Shown here: piece after piece, positions 35,680 to 49,213 of the stretch
Position numbering within the stretch: the first letter of the stretch is position 1
Layout: each line of letters starts with the position of its first letter
Assembly: GCF_021130785.1 (NCBI RefSeq)
Contig: NC_060207.1
Location: 195,622,001-195,686,000 of the forward strand
Direction: 5' to 3'
DNA from: Homalodisca vitripennis
Lineage: Eukaryota; Arthropoda; Insecta; Hemiptera; Cicadellidae
Length of the DNA stretch: 64,000 nucleotides
Notes under the pieces: generated by a model
What the model was told of the DNA's origin: nothing
The model's input: only the letters and a program-made list of their open reading frames with translations
The model's database searches: none
Position numbers and translations under genes: made by a program

Positions 35680-37404
35680 TATTGTTCATACTTGTGCAAA
35701 GCCTAAGTTTTTTCGAATTGGAGATCAATATTATCAATATATTCCGTAAACAACAAAAGTATAAAAAAATCAAGTAGTATTTGGTTATATGGACAATATT
35801 GAAAGCTGAAATAAGATAATTATATTGATATACACACAATAAAATACTAAAAATGTTATTGAGTCTAATTTGACACTATTTTTATACATTTTTATTAATT
35901 TAAAACCTTGATAAAATTTAAACTCTATAGAAATTATAGTTATCAGTAAAAATAAATTAAAATCTAACTGCCACAACCCCTAATTATTATTGTTATGTTG
36001 TTTTACGATTGTCATACGAGTATTGACACTGATTATCTTTTCAATAAAGTGATATTGCTGGAACAGTTAACATTGTAGGGAAAATAAATGTCAAATATTT
36101 GAATTGGCTCAGACATGAGTATAATAAATTCGCCTTGAATGATAATATTTAAGAAAGAAATTCGTTCACTTTATAATGAATATTGGGAACTTTTAGAAGA
36201 ATGCACTAGAAAGAAGTGCATATTACATCAATTAAAGTTTTCCTTACAAAGTGAAAAAATAAGTGTACCATTGTGTAACGTAGTGGTAACGATTAAAACT
36301 ATTGTAGCCTTTATCGTACTAAAAGAAAGATATTTTCGAAAATTTCTGGTTATTAGTTCAGTCTCTTCAGTGATTATTGTGTTAATGTGGACACGGATAT
36401 AATTAGAACTTTACTAAAATTATTTCGTGGGAAAAGGTGTACTCACATTCAGTCACTTGTTCTTCTTAAGCATTATATGTGTTTATAAAAACATATTACA
36501 ATAGTTTAAATAATGCGTGAGATTTAAAAGAAATAAATTTATAATAATACAATTAATTCTTAAAATGATAAATAACATAATTGCAGTTTACATTAAGTAA
36601 AACATAAATAGGAGTTCATTCATTCCAAAATGAGTACGTTATGGATTTATAATCCCCTATAATATACTAACTTTAATATTATCTACTGATTCAACTAAAA
36701 TACAAAGAAAACACAAAGCCAGCAAGAGAATGAGGAATTACTTAGTAAAGCTTTCTGTGTGACAAGCAATCTGAAAGGTATTCAACCACGCGAAAAGAGA
36801 TAAGAGAAGTTTGGAAGTTTAAGAAGTTTGGAAAGTTCTGAGTCATTTAAATCTCTTCACGACTAGCCTAATCAATAAAGTTTTTTCATCTTTAACTGTC
36901 TATCCAATTGTTTTAATTTACTTTACCTAACTATATAATATATTAAATAACGAATATTGAGTAATTTGTATTATTATAGAAACTCGTCTACGATAAACAC
37001 AACACCTTAATGAAAGTTCTCGTACTTTAATTTTAACTGTACACTCAGACTACATTAATAAATATTAAGTACGAAGCATGCACAAGGAAGGAATTTTTTA
37101 TGAGTTACTTAAAGAGTGTTTATTAACTATTACCAGGTATTTCAATGAAACTGTAATGTATCTTGCCTAAAATAAAAATTAATTAAGCCAAACATATTGT
37201 ATTGAAAGATGCCAATTATTCACTCCATAGTATTATATTTAATAGGATTAACTACTATATAGGTATGTTTACTATTTTATATATTATTTTCGTAACAACA
37301 ACTTTAAATAATACTTACTTACTGACTACTTCTTATAAAACCCCAGACTAATAGTTAACTTAATGTTAATTCAAAACATGTATTATCACCTTTACTACGG
37401 CTCT
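35680..37404. other. Gene-free AT-rich stretch
   Basis: Short open frames (35785-35976 -, 36139-36402 +) are AT-rich and unrecognised. I see no element boundary before the satellite begins at 37405. Confidence 0.45.
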
Positions 37405-38850
37405 ATCTTGACTAGTGCACTAGGGCACTGCCGCAATCAAGCAATGTGTTCAACTGCCGTACAATACTGTGTAGCTATAATATATGTAGTTAACACCTTC
37501 AATGAGGCCCTATACTGAGTGATCTTGACTAGTGCACTAGGGCACTGCCGTAATCAAGCAATGTATTCAACTGCCGTACAATACTGTGTAGCTGTAATAT
37601 ATGTAGTTAACACCTTCACTGAGGCCCTGTACTGAGTGATCTTGACCAGTGCACTAGGGCACTGCCGTAATCAAGCAATGTATTCAACTGCCGTACAATA
37701 CTGTGTAGCTATAGTATATGTAGTTAGCACCTTCACTGAGGCCCTGTACTGAGTGATCTTGGCTAGTGCACTAGGGCACTGCCGCAATCAAGCAATGTGT
37801 TCAACTGCCGTACAATACTGTGTAGCTATAATATATGTAGTTAACACCTTCACTGAGGCCCTGAACTGAGTGATCTTGGCTAGTGCACTAGGGCACTGCC
37901 GCAGTCAAGCAATGTGTTCAACTGCCGTACAATATGGTGTAGCTATAGTATATGTAGTTAACACCTTCGCTGAGGCCCTGTACTGAGTGATCTTGGCTAG
38001 TGCACTAGGGCACTGTCGCAATCATGCAATGTGTTCAACTGCCGTACAATACTGTGTAGCTATAGTATATGTACTTAACACCTTCACTGAGGCCCTGTAC
38101 TGAGTGATCTTGGCTAGTGCACTAGGGCACTGCCGCAATCAAGCAATGTGTTCAACTGCCGTACAATAATGTGTAGCTATAATATATGTAGTTAACACCT
38201 TCACTGAGGCCCTGCACTGAGTGATCTTGACTAGTGAACTAGGGCACTGCCGTAATCAAGCAATGTATTCAACTACCTTACAATACTGTGTAGCTATAGT
38301 ATATGTAGTTAGCACCTTCACTGAGGCCCTGTACTGAGTGATCTTGACTAGTACTCTAGGGCACTGCCGCAATCAAGCAATGTGTTTAACTGCCGTACAA
38401 TACTGTGTAGCTATAGTATATGTAGTTAACACCTTCACTGAGGCCCTGTACTGAGTGATCTTGACTAGTACACTAGGGCACTGCCGTAATCAAGCAACGT
38501 ATTCAACTGCCGTAAAATACTGTGTAGCTATAGTATATGTAGTTAACACCTTCACTGAGGCCCTGTACTGAGTGATCTTGACTAGTGTACTAGGGCACTG
38601 CCGTTATCAAGCAAAGTATTCAACTGCCGTACAATACTCTGTAGATATAGTATATGTAGTTAACACCTTCACTGAAGCCCTGTACTGAGTGATCTTGACT
38701 AGTACACTAGGGCACTGCCGTAATCAAGCAATGTATTCAACTGCCGTACAATACTGTGTAGCTATAGTATATGTAGTTAACACCTTCACTGAGGCCCTGT
38801 ACTGAGTGATCTTGACTAGTGCACTAAGGCACTGCCGCAATCAAGCAATG

Positions 38851-38978
38851 TTTGAAGGTTATTTTTTGACGATGGAAGGATTGTGAATGAAACAGGATGT
38901 GTCCGGACATTTGCCATCGTTGAGTGAAACAAGAAGTCAGTAAAACTAAGTTTGAAGATCTGAAATCTGATCTCGAAA
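38851..38978. mobile_element. 128-bp insertion in the satellite, copy 1
   Basis: This sequence interrupts a unit after CAAGCAATG and is followed by the same CAAGCAATG, so the insertion added 137 bases, equal to 128 plus a 9-bp duplication. It starts TTTGAAGGTT and ends GATCTCGAAA; the ends are weakly inverted (TTTGAAG versus TTTCGAG). It contains GACGATGG and CCATCGTT as internal inverted blocks. Confidence 0.8.
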
Positions 38979-39221
38979 CAAGCAATGTGTTTAACTACCG
39001 TACAATACTGTGTAGCAATAATATATGTAGTTAGCATCTTTGCTGAGGCACTGTACTGAGTGATTTTGACTAGTGCACTAGGGCACTGCCGCAATCAAGC
39101 AATGTGTTCGACTGCCGTACAATACTGTGTAGCTATAGTATATGTAGTTAGCACCTTCACTGAGGCCCTGTACTGAGTGATCTTGACTAGTGCACTAAGG
39201 CACTGCCGCAATCAAGCAATG

Positions 39222-39349
39222 TTTGAAGGTTATTTTTTGACGATGGAAGGATTGTGAATGAAACAGGATGTGTCCGGACATTTGCCATCGTTGAGTGAAA
39301 CAAGAAGTCAGTAAAACTAAGTTTCAAGATCTGAAATCTGATCTCGAAA
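39222..39349. mobile_element. 128-bp insertion in the satellite, copy 2
   Basis: Nearly identical to copy 1 (one visible change, TTTCAAGATC for TTTGAAGATC) and at the same point in the unit. It lies 371 bp after copy 1, which is two 117-bp units plus 137. Confidence 0.85.
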
Positions 39350-39709
39350 CAAGCAATGTGTTTAACTACCGTACAATACTGTGTAGCAATAATATATGTA
39401 GTTAGCATCTTTGCTGAGGCACTGTACTGAGTGATTTTGACTAGTGCACTAGGGCACTGCCGCAATCAAGCAATGTGTTCGACTGCCGTACAATACTGTG
39501 TAGCTATAGTATATGTAGTTAGCACCTTCACTGAGGCCCTGTACTGAGTGATCTTGACTAGTGCACTAGGGCACTGCCGCAATCAAGCAATGTGTTCGAC
39601 TGCCGTACAATACTGTGTAGCTATAGTATATGTAGTTAGCACCTTCACTGAGGCCCTGTACTGAGTGATCTTGACTAGTGCACTAAGGCACTGCCGCAAT
39701 CAAGCAATG

Positions 39710-39837
39710 TTTGAAGGTTATTTTTTGACGATGGAAGGATTGTGAATGAAACAGGATGTGTCCGGACATTTGCCATCGTTGAGTGAAACAAGAAGTCAGT
39801 AAAACTAAGTTTCAAGATCTGAAATCTGATCTCGAAA
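39710..39837. mobile_element. 128-bp insertion in the satellite, copy 3
   Basis: Same insertion point and sequence as copy 2. It lies 488 bp after copy 2, which is three units plus 137. Confidence 0.85.
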
Positions 39838-41250
39838 CAAGCAATGTGTTTAACTACCGTACAATACTGTGTAGCAATAATATATGTAGTTAGCATCTTT
39901 GCTGAGGCACTGTACTGAGTGATTTTGACTAGTGCACTAGGGCACTGCCGCAATCAAGCAATGTGTTCGACTGCCGTACAATACTGTGTAGCTATAGTAT
40001 ATGTAGTTAGCACCTTCACTGAGGCCCTGTACTGAGTGATCTTGACTAGTACTCTAGGGCACTGCCTCAATCAAGCAATGTGTTTAACTGCCGTACAATA
40101 CTGTGTAGCTATAGTATATGTAGTTAACACCTTTACTGAGGCCCTGTACTGAGTGATCTTGGCTAGTGCACTAGGGCACTGCCGCAATCAAGCAATGTGT
40201 TCAACTGCCGTACAATACTGTGTAGCTATAATATATGTAGTTAACACCTTCACTGAGGCCCTGTACTGAGTGATCTTGACTAGTACACTAGGGCACTGCT
40301 GTAATCAAACAACGTATTCAACTGCCGTAAAATACTGTGTAGCTATATTATATGTAGTTAACACCTTCACTGAGGCCCTGTACTGAGTGATCTTGACTAG
40401 TGTACTAGGGCACTGCCGTTATCAAGCAAAGTATTCAACTGCCGTACAATACTCTGTAGATATAGTATATGTAGTTAACACCTTCACTGAAGCCCTGTAC
40501 TGAGTGATCTTGACTAGTACACTAGGGCACTGCCGTAATCAAGCAATGTATTCAACTGCCGTACAATACTGTGTAGCTATAGTATATGTAGTTAACACCT
40601 TCGCTGAGGCCCTGTACTGAGTGATCTTGGCTAGTGCACTAGGGCACTGCCGCAATCAAGCAATGTGTTCAACTGCCGTACAATATTGTGTAGCTATAAT
40701 ATATGTAGTTAGCACCTTTACTGAGGCCCTGTACTGAGTGATCTTGACTAGTACTCTAGGGCACTGCCTCAATCAAGCAATGTGTTTAACTGCCGTACAA
40801 TACTGTGTAGCTATAGTATATGTAGTTAACACCTTCACTGAGGCCCTGTACTGAGTGATCTTGACTAGTACACTAGGGCACTGCTGTAATCAAGCAACGT
40901 ATTCAACTGCCGTAAAATAATGTGTAGCTATATTATATGTAGTTAACACCTTCACTGAGGCCCTGTACTGAGTGATCTTGACTAGTGTACTAGGGCACTG
41001 CCGTTATCAAGCAAAGTATTCAACTGCCGTACAATACTCTGTAGATATAGTATATGTAGTTAACACCTTCACTGAAGCCCTGTACTGAGTGATCTTGACT
41101 AGTACACTAGGGCACTGCCGTAATCAAGCAATGTATTCAACTGCCGTACAATACTGTGTAGCTATAGTATATGTAGTTAACACCTTCACTGAGGCCCTGT
41201 ACTGAGTGATCTTGACTAGTGCACTAAGGCACTGCCGCAATCAAGCAATG

Positions 41251-41378
41251 TTTGAAGGTTATTTTTTGACGATGGAAGGATTGTGAATGAAACAGGATGT
41301 GTCCGGACATTTGCCATCGTTGAGTGAAACAAGAAGTCAGTAAAACTAAGTTTCAAGATCTGAAATCTGATCTCGAAA
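41251..41378. mobile_element. 128-bp insertion in the satellite, copy 4
   Basis: Same insertion point. It lies just before the right edge of the array and is followed by a unit with its own variants (GTGTTCAACTACC, CCTTTTCTGAGG). Confidence 0.85.
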
Positions 41379-41486
41379 CAAGCAATGTGTTCAACTACCG
41401 TACAATACTGTGTAGCAATAGTATATGTAGTTAGCACCTTTTCTGAGGCCCTGTACTGAGTGATTTTGACTAGTGCACTTGGGCAC

Positions 41487-43130
41487 AATAATTAATTTTT
41501 TATTTGGATTGAATTAACGTACTCTTTTGAATCATATTTTATCCGAATTTGTAGAATAAAAGAACTACTGGATATTTAAATGTCCATTATGAAACCGTAA
41601 TAACGTTTTAATTCTAATAAACCACTAATAGAGTAGAGAGTTTTTAATTAATAACACATTTTGGAGAATGCATACGTTTGTTCCTGTAAACGTTAATTAA
41701 AAGTACACACTGGGCTGTGTTTGCAATCTCATCACTGTTTCGAGAGGACCATCGTCTGTCTGTATCAACAGTTTGTTTGCTTTAATTTTACCCTCATTAC
41801 TGTTCCCAGGGTTTTGTGTTATTTATGGCTTATTTTTAACAACCCTCAATTCTGTTTTTGTAACCGTTACAGATTTAACGTAAACAAATTTTTATACTAT
41901 ACATGCTATTTGTATTTTGTAGTTACCGGTCTTTACAAAACTAAGTTTTAAAATACAACCGGATTTTTGCATGTGTAACATGTTTTTACATTGTTACAGA
42001 AACCATAATTTTAAAACATTTAGACATAACATTTATAAAGGAATACATAGAAAGTACTATACACATTGCTTCAGTAAAAATAGATCGTGGTAGAAGTCGG
42101 CTATGTAAAATACAGGAAATTCCAATAGTTAAATATTGTTAATTGAATAAAAACAATACGGCATATCATTTAGCTATAATTCGAAAGAACTAGTTTAATC
42201 GTAAGTTTTGCAACTTTGTCTGAATTAGATTTAAATTGTAGTTTCATCCTCGTCATAGTTAAAGAAAAAAAAACAACCAAGTGTTACTCTCCGATACCAA
42301 TACACGTTTCAAAACTGTAACTAAGAAAATAACATTATTTCTAAGAAAGCGGTCAAAGATAGAGGTGTAATTATTTTATCTTTTAAGAAAAAAAAACACG
42401 ACGTATACACTGATTTATAAAAAAATAATTTAAAAATCCTAAAAATGCTCATAATAATTTATTAAATGCGTACCTTAGTATGCATTAAGTTAGGCTTCAT
42501 GCTATAATATGAACTTCCTATTATTGCTTTATTTTTATTTCTATGAACAGTAAGCCATATCTCTACGAAAATCTAAAGGTATACATTAAAACGATCAGTG
42601 TGATGATTGATTGATTAAAACGATAAAGCATTATGTTGCATATTGACCCAATATTGTCATTATTATGGTTATGGAAACAATGATACCCATTTCACAACTT
42701 CAATATTAAATATAAAATTGAGCATAATTTATAGTCTTTTATTAAATATGAATATGTACTAAATAGTACCAATGCCTTTAATTAATGTGTGTTGCATTGT
42801 TTAGTTTGTACACTCTTGTACAATACACAAATTTGTGCTTATGGTGAACCCATGTGTGGGTGGAAGAGTTATAATGCATAAGCATTTATTTTGAGTATGC
42901 TTGTTACTAAAGTTCATTATTTTAATTCAACAAGTGGTGAATATATGGGCATTGGAATGAAGCCAAATTCATTTTCTAGACAATGCAGTGTTTTTAATGC
43001 CATGTAATACGTTGGTAGATTGCCAGACTTCATTGGTTAACCGTTATTATTGGAAACCTTTTGAGAAAACAAAACTTCCAATGACAAAATCTTAAACATT
43101 TTTTGTCTGATTTAAATAGAAAGTGAAATT
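41487..43130. other. Gene-free AT-rich stretch with a repeat fragment
   Basis: Contains the short family A fragment at 41675-41750. The open frame 41721-41951 (+) begins in that fragment and is not recognised. Confidence 0.45.
41675..41750 (+). repeat. Dispersed repeat A, short third copy
   Basis: TAATTAAAAGTACACAC, TTTGCAATCTCATC and a preceding TCCTGTAAAC match 165-245 in the same orientation. The similarity fades on both sides. Confidence 0.6.
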
Positions 43131-43720
43131 GCAATTAATGCAATAATGTTTTTGTTGTTGTTATTATTAGAGAACTAAGGCTCGAGCTCAAAATATCCCA
43201 GGACAATGGTTGGAAAATTCCAGCAATTCCCAAGAAAAACCCATAGAAAAGTAAGTGCTTCCACACTTTGGAAATTGCTCTCCGTAGACTTAGTGTTTCA
43301 TTGCACGACATATCCAAAGAAGGGAAGTGTTAATAGTTATTCTAGATCATAATTTGACATATAATGCGTAACTACATAATATGATAAGGATATCAAAGCA
43401 ATCTCTCTTGATCTTTTGCTCTCTTGGTTTAATAGGCCTTCCGCGGGTCTCAGCCGCACGTAACTCACTGACAGTATTCGGAAGGATCAATCTTAGATTG
43501 ATTGCATTAGGCAATCTGGTATTGTGTCTCAAACATCAAAAGAGTGTCGTATTATAAACTCACAACGTTTTGGTAACCGAAATACCCATTTTTCTATGAT
43601 ATTCAGCGACCGGAAATGTATTGTACAGGGAATGTCATCTGAGGTAACGGGCGGGAAGGATAATAGTAGTAATGAAAACCAATGGAGGGGACGTAAGCTG
43701 AGATCTATTAGTTAAATTTC
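43131..43720. other. Patch of more balanced composition with short open frames
   Basis: Short frames lie on both strands (43135-43317 -, 43347-43532 -, 43524-43715 +). The peptide of 43347-43532 (RHNTRLPNAINLRLILPNTV, later TRGRPIKPREQKIKRD) looks more protein-like than its surroundings and faintly recalls transposon C-termini, but I cannot name a family. It could be an old element fragment. Confidence 0.25.
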
Positions 43721-46700
43721 TGATATTAATCTAACTATGTAGTTTGTATTCTTTCGGGGGAAGGGGAAGAAAATCTCTAAAGAGATAGTTATGTGAACAC
43801 GATTTTAAAGATTAAAGAGGCTAGGAATTATAAGTTTTAACAAGGCAACATTTTTAGGCATTACTTGCGTGTAGGCTAGTCATGTATTACTCAAAAATGG
43901 TATCAAACATTTGTATTTGACATTTAATAGTTCCACAATTAAAAATGGGAATTATAGTAAGACTTGGATATTAACACTTTGGAGGTTTTTTTGTTCTTAA
44001 TTGGTTTTGTGGCATTTTGTCCATAACTTGTCATATTCACACGAAAAGGTCTTTTCCTGTTAATTCCGATAGATCGTAATGTATTTTCACGTTAATACCT
44101 CAGGGGTTCCCCACTGCAATCCCTTAGTGGTATAGCAGCAATTCTTTATGTTTAAAAAAATAACGAATGAAATATTTATATTTCTTTATTTATATATATA
44201 TATTGTATTTATATATTTAACCTTTTTTTAAATTTAGTTTTAGGGTCAAAAGAATTTCAATAAAGTCAGCCTACATACATAGACTTTATCTGTATGTAAA
44301 ATCAACATTGTCTGTACTCATAACCATGCAGTTGGTTTATCAGTCGGACATCACTTAAAACTTTGAGTGGCAGTCCATTAACGAAATTTTTAGTTTTTAA
44401 GTTTCTTTGTATTATGTTTTTTGCATCTGAATAATATGGTAGATTCAAATCCTAGAAACATGGGTTATGCTATTTTTGACAGATAACGATGGCAAATATT
44501 CAAAATCCTCTGTCATGTTAATAATCCATCGTGAACAACACATTTTTATCATATAGATTGCTTTTATTACTTAAATTCGATTTTTATCATTTGGATAAAG
44601 TATTTTATAATCACACTCAGTTAGTAAAACTCAACTATAGTGTCTGCGGCCATGTAACTTTGTTACCGTTCAAATATTTGCTACATGCCCTCTAAGTCAT
44701 TATCTCATACATAAGTCGAACGCTCAATTTTACCATGCCTCAATCTATAGCACTGAATAAGTTATTTCTAGTGTTGCTACTAGAGTTAGGGATATAAAAT
44801 TACATATATGCTATACTCAATCTATCAAGTATTTTATATTAACGTTTTCTTAACATTTTAAAAGTATTTATATACCAATAAATATACTTGCTTATTTTAT
44901 TGCACATTAATGTTATGAGCTTAAACGTGGCAATTGTTAAGTTTTGAAATAAAAACTTGACTTATAACCTTTGCGAAACTTAAAAATGCTTATGTAAACA
45001 TAAGATATAAAATTATTGCTAAATATGAATTTTTCAGCTTAAATCTTAAAATTTTATAAAAAAGTTAGGGAGATTAACAGTAGCTTTAAATTTTCTAAAC
45101 ATTTTGGGTCGATTCTGATTTACGTTGTACAATATTTCGAATAATTGTAAACACATGTGTGTGGCCGCCACTCCGAAACTTTTTATTTGTTGACACTAGC
45201 TAAAGAACTTATCCAAGCAATAGTAAGTTCATTTATAATTGGCTATGTGTGTTGACCATTATTCAGCAGTAATACTGTATAGGCCTATTATTGAAAAGTT
45301 TTTTCCACTGTTATCGGAAAAAATTTATGAAAATTCGAAATACAAAATAGCTACGGCAGTTCATTTATAGTTACATAGATGATGATCTATACACAGTGCA
45401 CAGACATTACTGTACCAAACTTGAAATATGGAAATACATTTTGAGCTGTCAGATAAAATTAGACAGAAATGTCATTTAAAGTAAATTATAGCATTGTTAG
45501 CTTAGTTTTCTGTATGTATGTCTGCTTAGTTTTTTAGAAGAATATACAATTTTTTCAATTTAATAAACATATGAAGTATAGCATTGATAATATTTGGTCT
45601 AACTAAAACCTTTTTTATAACTTGAGATTAATTAAAAATCCTAGAGTGAGTGATATATGGGTTACTTCCAAAAAAAATATTTTTAAAGTTCAATATGACA
45701 CATAATAACGGACTAGTAAATGTTTCACTGAGCGCTAATATACAGTTGAAATACAATAATCGAGTTTAATTGTTTGTGTGCTGATTAATATTATCATTTA
45801 GAATTACTTGCTCGTTGTAGAAATTAGGAGCACGTGCTATGAATTTTTTTTTGGTGTATAAACTTGTTTTTTTGAATGCCTCATAATTTTGTTGTTTTAT
45901 TCATTCGTTTGTAAGAAAAAAAATATCATTGACAAAAAAGGTGTAGGTACAATATGAATTTAAATAATTTAAACATTGTATTCTTTATTAAATTAACTGA
46001 GTTTAGTATTATTAAAATTAAAATTAATAAGATAATAATTTTATGTTCACCAGAAAATGAAACTAATTGATGATATTTCATTGGTTTGTCCGTGTAGATA
46101 TTGGTTTTTACAGTAAGATTAATGTTTGGTTTCCTATGCGATTCAGTGCACTATTTATATTCCATGTTCTAAACGCTATAAGTATTATTGTAACAATGTC
46201 TAAAATGATAATATACATTTAGATTAGGGTTATATAGTTTTTTAAATTTGTTTGGAATTGTGTTGATTGTTTTATATTAACAAACTTACTATATACATTT
46301 AATATGTGCAATAGATAGAAGTCATTCATTAAAATGCACCTCCGTCAGCAGTTAAGGTAATTGCAACGAGCCTGAGCACAAAGAAGGAATCAAATTTACA
46401 GCTTCACTTAGTTTCTTGGCGCCGAGTCAGGATTCGTTTTGTTAGGAATGGTTCCAGAGGTAGAATAGCTTGAGCATGTCTTACTTTAGTTTAGAACGAG
46501 ATTAGTCTTTGTTTCACTGTCTCAATCAACCACCTGTACCTAATTAACATACAATTGTCTTACAACTAAATCAGTCTAAGATTTAAGCATCAAATGGGTT
46601 TCACCCACTAATGTAAATAAAGGGCGCTTTACATTCATAACTTTTAAGACTATTAGCTTTTAGCATACATTTGTGGGTTGAGCGATAGAAAAGCCTATCA

Positions 46701-47984
46701 TCTGAGACGCTAGAAATTTTAATTTATCTATGTATGTTGACTGTCCGCACATTATCTTAAGAACGAACTTACATATAGACTAAGAAACGCCAAGTATGAC
46801 AACGGTGCACTTTACCTCATAGAAGTTGTCTGAGCGTTAGCGAAAATTTTTACATTTAATTCATGAACATGATTAAATTTTTAGTATAAATGAATTTGTA
46901 AACAAACTGATTACGTTTATATGGCGTTTTAACATTGGACCGTCAATATGAAAGAAACAGCTACTGCCTTACTAAAAATGTGTGTATTGAAGATCAATTA
47001 TGCAGCAGTACCTACATGCCACAACATACAATAAAGTGCGGTAGCTATAGGTACTGGCCTTGCATCACAATGATGTTGTGATTCTCTATGGTGGCTGGAC
47101 ATAGTCAGAAAATGGGAGGATGCAACCTCACTTGCATTTGCACACCAAAACGACAATAGTGAATAATATTACAGTTGTCTATTTATTACTTGTATACTTG
47201 AGATATACTCTCAAATATTAATTAAACACTATATCATAAAAACTAAGAATAATTATATGAAATTTTAACACGTGATATATTACCTCCTGTAGACTAACTA
47301 ACGTTATTCACACATCACTTGGGGATTTGGTGTATGGAATTTTATTTTATGACATACCCTGTGATACCCAAATAAATTTAAAACCTTTAAGTGTATCATA
47401 TGCCAAGATACCTTGAAAAAGATTGATTATACAGAATTTAAACTTTTCTTGTTACACAGTGAATATTGAGTTCTATGAATTTTGTACGTTTATTTAAGGG
47501 ATTTGGCTGAGTGTCATTCTGGCTGGTACGATTTGCCTTACTCTGTCAAGAAGACGTAAACAATTCCTTTATGTATGATTGTGCCTATCTCTCTGTGAGC
47601 AAGACATCTCAAGAATTAATTTAGCTGAAGACTTTTAATACCACCAAAGCGAAGCTTGGTACGAGATGGTGGGGGTAATCCATTCAAATATTTGGTATAA
47701 TGATCCAGTTGTACCACGATAACATTTAACGTCTGCTTGTATTGTTTAGTGAAAGAATTTTACAATTACATCTCTCTGTGGTCGAGTTTTTTCATTTCGT
47801 ACCTCTGATTATGGGGCACTTCACAACAATACCTTTATTTCTTATTGTTTATATATATGTACTTATTCTAGACATTTATAAAACTAAGAAAAAACAATAA
47901 TAGTCTGTAGTCTTTATTAAGTGTACTACCCATGAAGCTAACTACAATTGTTTTTGTCATACATAAGCTACGCCTTCAGCAAAG
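43721..47984. other. Gene-free AT-rich stretch
   Basis: Ordinary AT-rich sequence. A small hairpin (ATCACAATGATGTTGTGAT, 47066-47084) is the only structure noted. Confidence 0.45.
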
Positions 47985-48260
47985 AATCTTAGAACTTTGT
48001 CTTTTCCTGATTTAATACGAAATCCAACTTCTAAAATGTATCGTTGACAGTTATTGTGTGTGTATGTACAATAGAAAACTGCAATGGACTGGGATATTGA
48101 TTTACTTGTACCGGAGCTAAAGTTAACTTCAACTGGCTTTGTCTCGTTCAAGATTTATAGCTGCGTCTTCCTACGGTCAAGAGTCTTGTGACTTGGTCTG
48201 CTCCTGATTTATATCTGTACTTCACTTTACTACGTTACCACTGACTGTACTTGTTTGTTA
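47985..48260. repeat. Degenerate repeat blocks
   Basis: CTTTGTCTTTTCCTGATTTA (47996), CTTTGTCTCGTTCAAGATTTA (about 48138) and CTTGGTCTGCTCCTGATTTA (about 48192) are related, as are the TCTTAGAAC/TCTTGTGAC blocks before the first and last. The minus-strand frame 47957-48151 reads FRIKSGKDKVLRFFAEG, and a similar KSGADQVTRLL peptide is encoded beside it. It may be an old internal duplication; its origin is unknown. Confidence 0.4.
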
Positions 48261-49213
48261 TTCGTGGTTTAATAGTGATATAGTATCCTTAGGTGCGGTA
48301 GGTGGCTGTTACTGTGTTTATTTATACATATGTTTTATTAGTTTAGTTATTATAAAGAATTATGAGTACATTAGTATTATTAGTACATCATTAGTTATTT
48401 AGGGTTTGTACTTTATTTACGAATTTGGATATGTTAGAATTTAAATGTGATTTTAAATATATACAAAGAATATCACTTATTGACTTTCAGAATTTTGGTA
48501 ACGTGACGACCTTAACAACTTGGCTTAAAATGAAATGAGGTTATAAAATAAAGTTCAACTAACAATAAACACAAGATTTCCATTGTCTTTTACAGTGATA
48601 GAATTAAATATTTATGAGCTACCTAATGATAAAACCATTACACGAAATAAAAGTGATGCTGAAAAATGTATAATTTGTTATTACTAGTAGAACGGTTTTA
48701 AATTTGCACCATATATAAAGAGTACTCAATGCCATATTACTTTAAATCAAATAAAACAAAACTGCTTTTATTACAAGGCAGGATTTACGCCACATCCCTC
48801 GATGCGTAACAGACTTCGCTGAGGGTCAAGTCCATAGCTTATATTATTTATAATATTTCCAACCAAGCTATTTTACAGAAAAGGAATTCTTATTGTCCCA
48901 GCAGTATAAGAGAAACGGTGTCAGTATACTGAGAGAAAGGCTTCAATAATGCTCAGAAAATTGCATTTTTGGATATGCACTATCACATAATACTTAGTAT
49001 TGTATAAGTGGAAATAAAGTTATGTATACAATTTTAATTCTAGAATATAAATATTTCTGGAAAAATCTTTTCAGATCATGCACACAAATTTGATGTATGA
49101 TAGGATATGTAATAAATCTAATATTTTTTACTGGGTCTATTTATTACATTTATTTATTCTGCTATTTTTTCATCGCAATCATATTCACTCATAAGACCAA
49201 TTTAAAAATATAT
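48261..49213. other. Gene-free AT-rich stretch
   Basis: No feature supported. Confidence 0.45.

Larger units (their letters stand above)
37405..41486. repeat. Satellite array, 117-bp unit, about 30 copies plus 4 insertions
   Basis: The unit starts ATCTTGACTAGTGCACTAGG and runs through GCACTGCCG, AATCAAGCAATGT, CAACTGCCGTACAATACTG, GTAGCTATAGTATATGTAGTTA and CACCTTCACTGAGGCCCTG to TACTGAGTG. The repeat step is exactly 117 bp (37521, 37638, 37755). Each standard unit carries CTAGTGCACTAG, a perfect 12-bp palindrome. Units differ at diagnostic sites, and groups of variants recur in the same order, which is higher-order structure. Removing four 137-bp additions leaves about 3,534 bases, or 30.2 units. 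Minus-strand frames such as 38816-39094 are by-products. Confidence 0.97.

Noticed and set aside
36139..36402. Open frame of 87 codons (plus) as a possible small gene
   Set aside because: AT-rich codons, no domain or homologue recognised, no splice or promoter context.
37405..41486. Regular repeats that might be read as a CRISPR array
   Set aside because: Units are contiguous 117-bp satellite copies without unique spacers, and the context is eukaryotic.
38816..41488. Four nearly identical 90-92 codon minus-strand frames as a gene family
   Set aside because: They arise from the satellite plus the amplified 128-bp insertion; identity reflects DNA copying, not coding constraint.
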